A stretch of DNA of 64,000 bases, taken from Staphylococcus felis (GTDB lineage: Bacteria > Bacillota > Bacilli > Staphylococcales > Staphylococcaceae). Each line of letters starts with the position of its first letter. The first letter of the stretch is position 1. Of this stretch, positions 49,615-56,728 are shown piece after piece. The position numbers were made by a program, and so were the translations under genes. The notes below the pieces were generated by a model. That model saw nothing but the letters and a program-made list of their open reading frames with translations, did not search any database and had not been told where the DNA came from. The DNA lies in contig NZ_CP027770.1 of the NCBI RefSeq assembly GCF_003012915.1, positions 2,170,001 through 2,234,000 on the forward strand. Direction: 5' to 3'.

Positions 49615-50244
49615 TTAAAATCCAGCTTTCAATAAGTCATTCATTGATAACTCTTTTTTATTTTGTATGGATGCTGTGACATATTTAAATAGCATATCAG
49701 CTTCTAAATGAACGACATCACCTTGCGTCTTATGAGATAAAGTAGTCGCTCGTCTTGTTTCAGGTATTAAATGTATTTCAAATGAAGTCGTATTTTTAGA
49801 AAAAACGGTTAGACTTATACCATCAACTGCAATTGAGCCTTGAGCAATCATTTGATTCAGTATTGAAGAAGGCGCTTCAATAGTGTATATCCATTCATTT
49901 TGGGATTGTTTAACATGAAGGATTTTTCCTATATCGTCAACATGACCTTGCACAAAATGTCCACCTAAACGGCCGGTTGCTAATAATGCTCGCTCTAAGT
50001 TTACTTGATCTCCTGATTTAAGCTGATTTAAATAGGTTTTATTTTCTGTTCCTAAAATCACATCCACTTTAAACGACGTATCATCAAATTCAATTACTGT
50101 TAAACATGTACCGTTGACACTGATTGAGTCGCCTATTTTCATATCGTCTAAAATTTTGGATGCTTTTATTGTGAGTTGAGTTGTGGGATGGTGCTTTTGA
50201 ATAGATTGAATTGTGCCTAATTCCTCAATGATACCTGTAAACAC
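49615..50244 (-). CDS. ribE: Riboflavin synthase alpha chain
   Basis: Dismutates two ribityllumazine molecules to riboflavin. 209 residues with two lumazine-binding repeats: MFTGIIEELGTI at the start with GDSISVNGTCLTV near 37, and GHFVQGHVDDIGKI near 95 with GSIAVDGISLTV near 134. It follows ribD by four bases. Confidence 0.95.
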   Translation of the reverse strand: MFTGIIEELGTIQSIQKHHPTTQLTIKASKILDDMKIGDSISVNGTCLTVIEFDDTSFKVDVILGTENKTYLNQLKSGDQVNLERALLATGRLGGHFVQGHVDDIGKILHVKQSQNEWIYTIEAPSSILNQMIAQGSIAVDGISLTVFSKNTTSFEIHLIPETRRATTLSHKTQGDVVHLEADMLFKYVTASIQNKKELSMNDLLKAGF

Positions 50245-50248
50245 ATGG

Positions 50249-51292
50249 TCACTTCCTTTTCAAATGTAGTTTCAGGTCAGTATCTAACATTTCAGAATGT
50301 ACAATTTCAAATTGTGGGATTTGGTCAAGTTCTTGAACCCATGCTGTTTGATAAAATTGGTATAAACCTTGACCACCTATGATTTTCGGGGCTAAATATA
50401 GGATGAAGTGAGTAACAAAAGGTGATGCTAAAAACTGAGATGTTATGTTTGGACCCGCTTCGACAAGTACGCGACCAAACCCTCTTTCATATAAATCTTT
50501 TAAAATATAGTCAATACGACAGTCTTTCAGTTTAACAATGCATACATTTTCTAAGTCTGTTGTTAATTGTGTATTTTCAGTATAAATGTAAATAGGTGCT
50601 TTGAGATCATGGAACATCTTTGATTCCCATTGCAATTGTCCGGATTTAGACAAGATCACTCGAGTAGGATGGTGACCTTCCTCTTTACGAACAGTTAAGC
50701 TCGGGTTATCTTTACTCAATGTCTCATTTCCAGTTATTATCGCATCATGCGTATGTCTTAATTTAAAGACATCAGATTTCACAGCTTTTGATGTGATCCA
50801 CTGACTTTCTGAGCTATCAGTTGCTTGTTTGCCATCTAGACTTGCACTTACTTTCACTGTTACTATCGGCAAAGCATTCATCTTACTGCTAAAAAAGGAT
50901 TGATAGCTTCTTTCCATTTGCACATTTTTTCGATATTCTACTTCAATACCAGCGCGTTCCATCATTGCATGGCCCGTTGAAGGTAAAGTCACATCACGTG
51001 CAGCATAAATAACCTTAGAAATCCCTAATTCAATAATGCGCTCAGCACAGGGAGGCGTTTCACCGTAATGTGAACAAGGCTCTAATGAGACATACATCGT
51101 TGAACCTGCCACATGTTCTGCACCCGCCATATCAATTGCTTGTATTTCTGCGTGCTTTTGTCCTTTTTTTAAATGTGCACCTATTCCAATAATTCGACCA
51201 TTTTTCACAATGACCGCACCTACTGGAGGATTGGTTCCCGTTTGGCCTTCAACCATTTCTGCAAGTTGAATTGCATAATTTAAATAGTTCAA
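50249..51292 (-). CDS. ribD: Bifunctional pyrimidine deaminase / reductase
   Basis: Second and third steps of riboflavin synthesis; 347 residues. N-terminal zinc deaminase: KHAEIQAIDMAG near residue 45 and LEPCSHYGETPPC near 72. C-terminal reductase: VKVSASLDGKQATDSSESQW near 142 and RVLVEAGPNITSQF near 278. The TTG at 51292 is the better start: GAGGTG lies nine bases before it and the product (MNYLNYAIQLAEM) then has the S. aureus length and N-terminus. The GTG at 51304 is inside the ribosome site. Confidence 0.94.
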   Translation of the reverse strand: MNYLNYAIQLAEMVEGQTGTNPPVGAVIVKNGRIIGIGAHLKKGQKHAEIQAIDMAGAEHVAGSTMYVSLEPCSHYGETPPCAERIIELGISKVIYAARDVTLPSTGHAMMERAGIEVEYRKNVQMERSYQSFFSSKMNALPIVTVKVSASLDGKQATDSSESQWITSKAVKSDVFKLRHTHDAIITGNETLSKDNPSLTVRKEEGHHPTRVILSKSGQLQWESKMFHDLKAPIYIYTENTQLTTDLENVCIVKLKDCRIDYILKDLYERGFGRVLVEAGPNITSQFLASPFVTHFILYLAPKIIGGQGLYQFYQTAWVQELDQIPQFEIVHSEMLDTDLKLHLKRK

Positions 51293-51314
51293 TTCTCTTT
51301 TCACCTCAATAAAA

Positions 51315-51342
51315 AACCACTCGATTGTCGAATTCGAGTGGT
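51315..51342 (-). terminator. FMN riboswitch terminator
   Basis: On the minus strand ACCACTCGA..TCGAGTGGT followed by TTTTTTA, directly before the ribD ribosome site. It is the expression platform of the riboswitch. Confidence 0.85.
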
Positions 51343-51446
51343 GGGATTGTATGATTAAATGCCAATTAAATAATTTGCATTATAATACGATTAAGCATCA
51401 ACAAATAAACATTTCCATAATAGTATTAAGAAATGCGTCGATGATA

Positions 51447-51574
51447 TTCTTCCTCCCATCCAGACTCTAACTGTCGGCTCTAGATTCTCACTAGATCAGC
51501 CATATTTGTATCAAATATGGGTCGCAGGCTTATGATTTACTGCCGGTTGGGAATTTCACCCTGCCCCGAAAGAA
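51447..51574 (-). ncRNA. FMN riboswitch (RFN element) of the rib operon
   Basis: On the minus strand the conserved RFN blocks appear in order: TCGGGGCAGGGTGAAATTCC, CAACCGGCAGTAAAT, AGCCTGCGACCC, a variable hairpin (CATATTTG / CAAATATG), CTGATCTAGTGAGAATCTAG, AGCCGACAGTTAGAGTC and TGGATGGGAGGAAGA. It precedes ribD by 155 bases and includes a terminator downstream. FMN binding should stop transcription of ribDE-BA-H. Confidence 0.97.
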
Positions 51575-51615
51575 TATTAATGAAATTGTCATTGAGATTA
51601 AAAGATACTATGTTA

Positions 51616-51676
51616 AGGGTATGGGACACGCCATATTTTTCAGCTAACAGCTAAAAAGGTTTGTCCCAACCTCATG
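51616..51676. repeat. Small GGGACA/TGTCCC palindrome
   Basis: TATGGGACA near 51620 faces TTGTCCCAACCTCAT near 51661, and the centre is TTTTTCAGCT / AGCTAAAAA. The ends echo those of the larger intergenic repeats. It sits between the riboswitch and the FAD protein gene on the minus strand, probably acting as that gene's... upstream neighbour's 5' boundary; it follows no plus-strand gene. Confidence 0.45.
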
Positions 51677-51738
51677 CTAATATCTTATATGAATTGTCGA
51701 ATTTTGACAAATTATAAACACTAAACCTTTTATAATCA

Positions 51739-53301
51739 TTATTTTTTGTTCTTTTTCTTACTTTTATTACCTTTTTTCTTCTTATTCTTCTTTTTTTCCT
51801 TCTTCTCTTGTTTTTCCAATGCCTTTTGAGCTTTGTATACTTCATATAGGTTGTCAACTGATCGTACGGCTTGCTGCAAAATCATCGTAACACCATTTCT
51901 TTCAAAATTAACTCCATTTGTAATTTGTCCAATTGCACGTAAATTATTAACCGTTCCATATAACGGGCTGACAACTTCATTTGTAGAAGGTACAATTTGA
52001 ATACCGCCCATCGGATGTGACTGTACGATTTGTCTATTGGAGATATCGATTAATAGACCATCATCTTCATCTAATTCATCTAAATTTTTCTTTGGACCTG
52101 TTGCATTGATGACTGCATCTACTTTTGTTTCATTTGGTTGATTTTTGAATTTGAGTCGAAATTTACCGTAATAATGACGCACATGTTCTAAGCCTGAATA
52201 TATTTCTAATGTTTCATTTTGTAACGCTTCAATAATAAGATGTGCTGTTTCTCTCGGCATTGGATTGGTATTTTCACGTAAATAACGATAATACTTACGC
52301 ATAAATCGCATTTGATCTTGGCGACTCAAACTATTCCAAATCCAGTCCATATTTTCTTTTATGACTTCCAATACACTTTGTAGTGCGCCTACTTCTTCCT
52401 TATGGTTCAAATCATATTTCAAGTCACGAATTGCATCATATTTACGACGATTCAATAATTTTTGGAGCGGAATTCCTAAATAATCGCACTCTTTTTTGAA
52501 GAGTCGAATCGCCTCCTCTAATGGCACGACACCCATATTATCTGATTTTAATGCATCAAAATTGTTCATTGTAATAAATCGAAGCTTGATATCTTGCATA
52601 TCACCACGAACACTAGGCAATTTGCCACTACGACTCGCTAATAAAATCGGCCTTTTCTGATGATGAGTCATTGCATAACGTATAACATCTAAACTTGCCA
52701 ATCCTGTACCCACAATAGCAATACGATCATTTTGAGACACATCTTCAAGCGTTCGAAATGTCGGATAAGGTGAATGAATGTATTTCTCTGTGCCTTTTAA
52801 TTGATATGGATCTTGATATGATAGCGTCCCAATTGTAAAGAATACATAGTCATATTTACGACACGACTCAATATCGTCACCAGTACATACGACAATCCTT
52901 TTAGGAATGATGGCATTAGCTTGTTCTTCTATGTACATGTGAGTCACCGCTTCATATATTGGATTGATATTATCAAATTCGTCACAATATTTCTCTAGGT
53001 GCGCTTTCATATAGTGACCAAATACATATCTTGGGAGGTACTCAGCATTACCATAGTTAAAATCATCTTGTGCGTTATACCATTCACGAAACTCTAACAG
53101 GTTATCTTTATTAAGTGACAACATATCAACGGGTACATTAATAAGTAAATCCTCGCTATCATTTTGGAAAGGTTGGCCTTGCCCCATATTTTCAGCTGTA
53201 TCATATAAATCAACTGTTAGCTTTTTAAATTTTTTATATTTGACGAGTTGTCTTAAAACACTCACTCCTGCTGTTCCTGTTCCAATAATCGCAACTTTCA
53301 T
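51739..53301 (-). CDS. FAD/NAD(P)-binding protein with lysine-rich tail
   Basis: A 520-residue protein of the FAD-NAD(P)-binding family (PF13454-like). The N-terminal Rossmann fold shows MKVAIIGTGTAGVSVLRQL, followed by GQGQPFQND and LLINVPVDMLSL near 50. A second nucleotide site is IAIVGTGLASLDVIRYA near 203, and CTGDD and NATGPKKN are typical flavin contacts. The last 30 residues are almost entirely K and E (for example KKEKKKNKKKKGNKSKKK), probably nucleic-acid or membrane binding, or disordered. Substrate unknown. AAGGATG lies eight bases before ATG 53301. Confidence 0.75.
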   Translation of the reverse strand: MKVAIIGTGTAGVSVLRQLVKYKKFKKLTVDLYDTAENMGQGQPFQNDSEDLLINVPVDMLSLNKDNLLEFREWYNAQDDFNYGNAEYLPRYVFGHYMKAHLEKYCDEFDNINPIYEAVTHMYIEEQANAIIPKRIVVCTGDDIESCRKYDYVFFTIGTLSYQDPYQLKGTEKYIHSPYPTFRTLEDVSQNDRIAIVGTGLASLDVIRYAMTHHQKRPILLASRSGKLPSVRGDMQDIKLRFITMNNFDALKSDNMGVVPLEEAIRLFKKECDYLGIPLQKLLNRRKYDAIRDLKYDLNHKEEVGALQSVLEVIKENMDWIWNSLSRQDQMRFMRKYYRYLRENTNPMPRETAHLIIEALQNETLEIYSGLEHVRHYYGKFRLKFKNQPNETKVDAVINATGPKKNLDELDEDDGLLIDISNRQIVQSHPMGGIQIVPSTNEVVSPLYGTVNNLRAIGQITNGVNFERNGVTMILQQAVRSVDNLYEVYKAQKALEKQEKKEKKKNKKKKGNKSKKKNKK

Positions 53302-53588
53302 AGTCATCATCCTTATTCACAAATATTTATTAATACCCTTACCCTATTTTGACAGCTTTAATGGATTAATACCGTTATAGTAGCTAAAATATGATTGGGA
53401 GCATCTTTTAATTTCAAAAAAGCATTAGCTTTATAGACTTACATCTAAACTAACTCGTTCATCTAAAAACTATAAATTCACATCAGTTTGATATTCTACT
53501 GTCAATGCAGTATGCTATTTGAAAAGCAGTTCACACACTTAAAATTCTTCCAGCGTAGTTTATGGATATTAATAAGGAGACTGTACAA

Positions 53589-53666
53589 ATGAAATTTTTA
53601 TTTAAAGTTATGATTGCAACTGTTATTTTATTTTTCACATTAGGGCGTCATAATAAAGCGCAATAA
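53589..53666 (+). CDS. Predicted 25-residue hydrophobic peptide
   Basis: ATG at 53589 has a textbook AAGGAGA eight bases upstream. The peptide is MKFLFKVMIATVILFFTLG followed by RHNKAQ and TAA: a basic start, one 12-residue hydrophobic segment and a polar tail. Its size and shape resemble membrane peptides or type I toxins, but nothing else supports toxin activity. It lies in the 443-base gap between the FAD protein and sagB and is followed by a strong hairpin. Confidence 0.55.
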   Translation: MKFLFKVMIATVILFFTLGRHNKAQ

Positions 53667-53702
53667 TACATTTTCACTTTAAAATGATATACGATTTTAG
53701 TT

Positions 53703-53742
53703 AAAAAACCCACTGCTCATTATTCATTTGCAGTGGGTTTTG
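53703..53742. terminator. Terminator of sagB and of the 25-aa ORF
   Basis: AAACCCACTGC pairs with GCAGTGGGTTT, with A and T runs outside both arms. It lies three bases beyond the sagB stop (minus) and 37 bases after the small ORF (plus), so it can serve both. Confidence 0.85.
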
Positions 53743-53744
53743 AC

Positions 53745-54608
53745 TTAGTAATTATCGCCATCGATATGCTTTTGATCTCCTTTATAAACATACCAATTAA
53801 AATATTTACCTTCAGTTTTCATATCTTTATAAAAACTAGCAATGATTGAAGCGTTACTCTTTGCCCAATTAATATCAGTTGCATACTGATGTTCTCCTGG
53901 GTTTTTAGGGTTCCATCTCATACTATACAACGTGTTCTGGTTAGGGTTTGATAAATAATGGTCATGAATAAATTCTGCTCCGCCCTCTATGGCTTTTTCT
54001 GGAGTATCCCAGCCTTTTTTCTTGGCATACTCTGCTCCAGTTTGAATCGGATCTCTATCAAGTGCACCTACACCGTAAAAATTGTAATATTTTTTCCCAT
54101 CAATTTCTACACCGTTTGATAACTCTGACATTACTGATCCTGTTTCAAGTAATGCATGTGAAATGAGATAAACTTCATTGACTTGTTTATCTTTTGCTGC
54201 ATTCACAAAATCATCTGTGTGAGATAGCAAAGTAGGATGGTCATATAACATACGTTTAATACGATTCTTATCAATTCCTTGATACTTTGATAAATCTAAA
54301 AATTGATATTTTTGTCCTTGATTATCCATAAACTTCGAGCTATCCATAGCCTCTTTAATTTCGCTATCTGAAGCATCACGCCAATTTGTGTTATCCTTAT
54401 TAGAAACTTGCTGACTTGTATAATTATCAATTTGCTTTCGAGATGCTTCATCAAGTGTAACATCTAACTTTTCAACTGTTTCAACTTGTTCGACGGACTC
54501 AAAAATAATTTGATCTTTTATCATATTAAAAAACAAAAAGCCAACAACTGCCGCAAAAATGAGTGAAAGAATAACGGCAATAATGGAACCTTTTTTGTGC
54601 TTTCTCAT
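53745..54608 (-). CDS. sagB: SagB-type membrane glucosaminidase
   Basis: Cell-wall N-acetylglucosaminidase that trims nascent glycan strands. 287 residues: short basic N-terminus, one transmembrane helix (GSIIAVILSLIFAAVVGFLF), a linker, and a glucosaminidase domain with the catalytic glutamate in SHALLETGSVMSELS near residue 150 and NFYGVGALD near 172. S. aureus SagB sits beside sigS in the same way. ATG 54608 follows AGAGGTG; an upstream GTG adds two residues. Confidence 0.88.
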   Translation of the reverse strand: MRKHKKGSIIAVILSLIFAAVVGFLFFNMIKDQIIFESVEQVETVEKLDVTLDEASRKQIDNYTSQQVSNKDNTNWRDASDSEIKEAMDSSKFMDNQGQKYQFLDLSKYQGIDKNRIKRMLYDHPTLLSHTDDFVNAAKDKQVNEVYLISHALLETGSVMSELSNGVEIDGKKYYNFYGVGALDRDPIQTGAEYAKKKGWDTPEKAIEGGAEFIHDHYLSNPNQNTLYSMRWNPKNPGEHQYATDINWAKSNASIIASFYKDMKTEGKYFNWYVYKGDQKHIDGDNY

Positions 54609-54731
54609 AAACACACCTCTTAAATAATGTTAGTTAAAATCTTACTATTATTGATACTCTTGAATACAAATTTTACCACCTTCAACAAGCATTAACAATT
54701 CGAACACTATATTGTTACACATTCATAAAAA

Positions 54732-54767
54732 AAAAGTAATGAATATGTAAACTCATTCATTACTTTT
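54732..54767 (-). terminator. Terminator of the 74-residue ORF
   Basis: On the minus strand AAAAGTAATGAAT..ATTCATTACTTTT followed by TTTTT. The stem overlaps the stop codon of the small gene at 54760. Confidence 0.8.
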
Positions 54768-54984
54768 CATCGCGACAATAATCCATCATTATAAAGCTAA
54801 TGGCTTGAGAACGATTTTTATAATAGTATTTTGCCAAATCAATTTTACCTTCGATGTCACCATCTCGATACATCATTTCTTTAGTCGTATTATTAATCAT
54901 TACAAATTCAGCATTATCGCGTATGATTTCCAAATCATCATTACGTGCAAAAAAGTGTTCAATATTCAAGTGTTCGTAATCCAT
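54760..54984 (-). CDS. Small conserved hypothetical protein
   Basis: A 74-residue soluble acidic protein, MDYEHLNIEHFFARNDDLEI..., with no recognised domain. AAGGAGG lies seven bases before the ATG and a terminator follows, which support a real gene. A small gene occurs at this position between sagB and sigS in S. aureus as well, from memory. Function unknown. Confidence 0.65.
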   Translation of the reverse strand: MDYEHLNIEHFFARNDDLEIIRDNAEFVMINNTTKEMMYRDGDIEGKIDLAKYYYKNRSQAISFIMMDYCRDEK

Positions 54985-55177
54985 TATAGCCTCCTTAACG
55001 ATTTATATCTTTTTACTTTTTCAATTCATTCACTTCAAATTAATGGTTTATTTTAAATAAATATGCTTCAAACAATCGTAATAAACTAAAAGTATCATAA
55101 ATTGCACAATGCCTCAATCTTTTCGTTGTGCTATAAAAATAATGACCGGTCCAAAAACAAAAAACGAGGTAATCTAT

Positions 55178-55645
55178 TTGTCATTTAACAAAGTTTATCA
55201 AAAATACAACAAGTATATACATTATCTTTTAAACCAATATCATATCAGGTATAATTATGATGATTATTATCAACAATTACTCATACGCTTATGGACGCTT
55301 ACAAAAACTTATCATTCAATTAAATCTCAGAATAAAGATGCATATTTCAAATATCGTCTTAAATACCATTTAATTGATTTACTCCGAAACGCTTCGAAAC
55401 AACCACTACATGTTGATTTAATTACCATTGAAAATCATGCATCATACACCGCATTAACCGATGATGATTTATTATTGCATCAGTTATTAACACGTCTCCC
55501 CTCATCACACCGATTATGGCTTAATTTGTATTTAGCAGGTTATCGTCAATATGAAATTCAAAATCAAATGAATAAATCTGCCACTACAATCAAAAAATAC
55601 AAAAAAGAAACTTTATATTTTTTGAGACAAATAATCCAAAAATAA
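55178..55645 (+). CDS. sigS: ECF-like sigma factor SigS
   Basis: A 155-residue alternative sigma factor of the staphylococcal SigS group, linked in S. aureus to stress and virulence. Region 2 covers SFNKVYQKYNKYIHYLL ... YNYDDYYQQLLIRLW and AYFKYRLKYHLIDLLRN; region 4 is RLPSSHRLWLNLYLAGYRQYEIQNQMNKSATTIKKYKKET. The frame runs up to an ATG at 55109, but TTG 55178 with GAGGTAAT upstream gives the N-terminus and length of S. aureus SigS. ecfX starts 16 bases after the stop. Confidence 0.85.
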   Translation: MSFNKVYQKYNKYIHYLLNQYHIRYNYDDYYQQLLIRLWTLTKTYHSIKSQNKDAYFKYRLKYHLIDLLRNASKQPLHVDLITIENHASYTALTDDDLLLHQLLTRLPSSHRLWLNLYLAGYRQYEIQNQMNKSATTIKKYKKETLYFLRQIIQK

Positions 55646-55661
55646 CTTACGGAGGGCTCTA

Positions 55662-56102
55662 ATGAAATCAAACTCTAATAATATATATGAGAACTTACTA
55701 TATATTAAAACTTCTGAATCTCATACACATCGCAATACGCTACAGTTTTATCATTATCATATGCACTCTAACCTAACTATTAAAGATTTACTGAAGCAAA
55801 TTTTACTCACTTATCAAAAAGATCTCCTTACCCAACAACGTATAGCTAGCGAATTAGTGCAAACACATCATCTCATACCTATTTTTGCATCCAAATCGAT
55901 TATTCTTTGTCCCCTGCAGTCTAATCGAGCACCCGTTCAATATTTTATCAATATGAATCACGTCATTTCTATTACTTCTTTAAAAGATAAAACGAAATTT
56001 CACTTCAAAATGAATCATACCCTCATCGTTCCTATTCCATTTACGCTATGTTTAAATAAATGGAAAGCTGCTCATGCACTATCAATACTTGTACAAAATT
56101 AA
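55662..56102 (+). CDS. ecfX: EcfX, SigS-associated protein
   Basis: A 146-residue protein that in S. aureus follows sigS and is thought to affect SigS activity. No known domain is visible. It is rich in histidine (SHTHRNTLQFYHYHMHSNLT) and has an ECF/ComK-like small beta-rich C-terminus (APVQYFINMNHVISITS). GGAGGG precedes the ATG. It ends by overlapping the last four bases of the convergent gene at 56099. Confidence 0.75.
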   Translation: MKSNSNNIYENLLYIKTSESHTHRNTLQFYHYHMHSNLTIKDLLKQILLTYQKDLLTQQRIASELVQTHHLIPIFASKSIILCPLQSNRAPVQYFINMNHVISITSLKDKTKFHFKMNHTLIVPIPFTLCLNKWKAAHALSILVQN

Positions 56103-56548
56103 GACGCTCGATTTAACTTATACATTACTAATCGTTTGGTAAAATAGCGATTCGAAATTTTTAAAAGAATGAGCGTACACACAATGAGAACTATTGAACC
56201 TACCATTAATCCAATTAACTTAACCAATGACATTTCTATATCTGACTGAATCAAATAATGGATGACACTTAAGCTGATTAATAATCCCGTCAAAAACAAA
56301 CCGAGCAAAATCACATTAACGACAAACAAACCTATTAAAGTTCCTAATAAGGCGTTTGACTTACGCTTATTTTCATTAAGAAGAACGCTTTTTAAATAAT
56401 CTGTTACAAATGCACCTGGTGTTTTATATTTTAATTGCAATGCCTCAATCGTATGCGAGTTTATATATTGATGTAATGCCTTTTTCTCTTTTTTATTTAA
56501 GAACCAAGTTTGCTTTTCTATTTTTTGTTGAAACATATTTGTATTCAT
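56099..56548 (-). CDS. Membrane protein, unknown function
   Basis: A 149-residue protein. The N-terminal 75 residues are charged and helical (FLNKKEKKALHQYINSHTIE...), followed by three or so hydrophobic helices (LIGLFVVNVILLGLFLTGLL, and LMVGSIVLIVCTLILL). Resembles the helix-plus-membrane layout of DUF1129/DUF1700-type proteins, without certainty. GAGGAG precedes ATG 56548. It converges on and overlaps ecfX. Confidence 0.6.
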   Translation of the reverse strand: MNTNMFQQKIEKQTWFLNKKEKKALHQYINSHTIEALQLKYKTPGAFVTDYLKSVLLNENKRKSNALLGTLIGLFVVNVILLGLFLTGLLISLSVIHYLIQSDIEMSLVKLIGLMVGSIVLIVCTLILLKISNRYFTKRLVMYKLNRAS

Positions 56549-56654
56549 ATAACGCTCCTCTGCAATATTTTTCAATCCTTATCATAAGTGAATATCCACA
56601 ATGTAACAAGTCTCTCCTTAATAAGTATTTCTATTTTTTCATAAGAAAGCAAAA

Positions 56655-56689
56655 CGCATTCTCAAGTGTTTAAAACATTTGAGAATGCG
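56655..56689 (-). terminator. Terminator after the LPXTG adhesin gene
   Basis: CGCATTCTCAAGTGTTT pairs with AAACATTTGAGAATGCG (one wobble). On the minus strand it is followed by TTTTGCTTTC. Confidence 0.85.
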
Positions 56690-56728
56690 CCTATTACTAA
56701 AACGAAATTAAAGCGTTAAATATACTTA

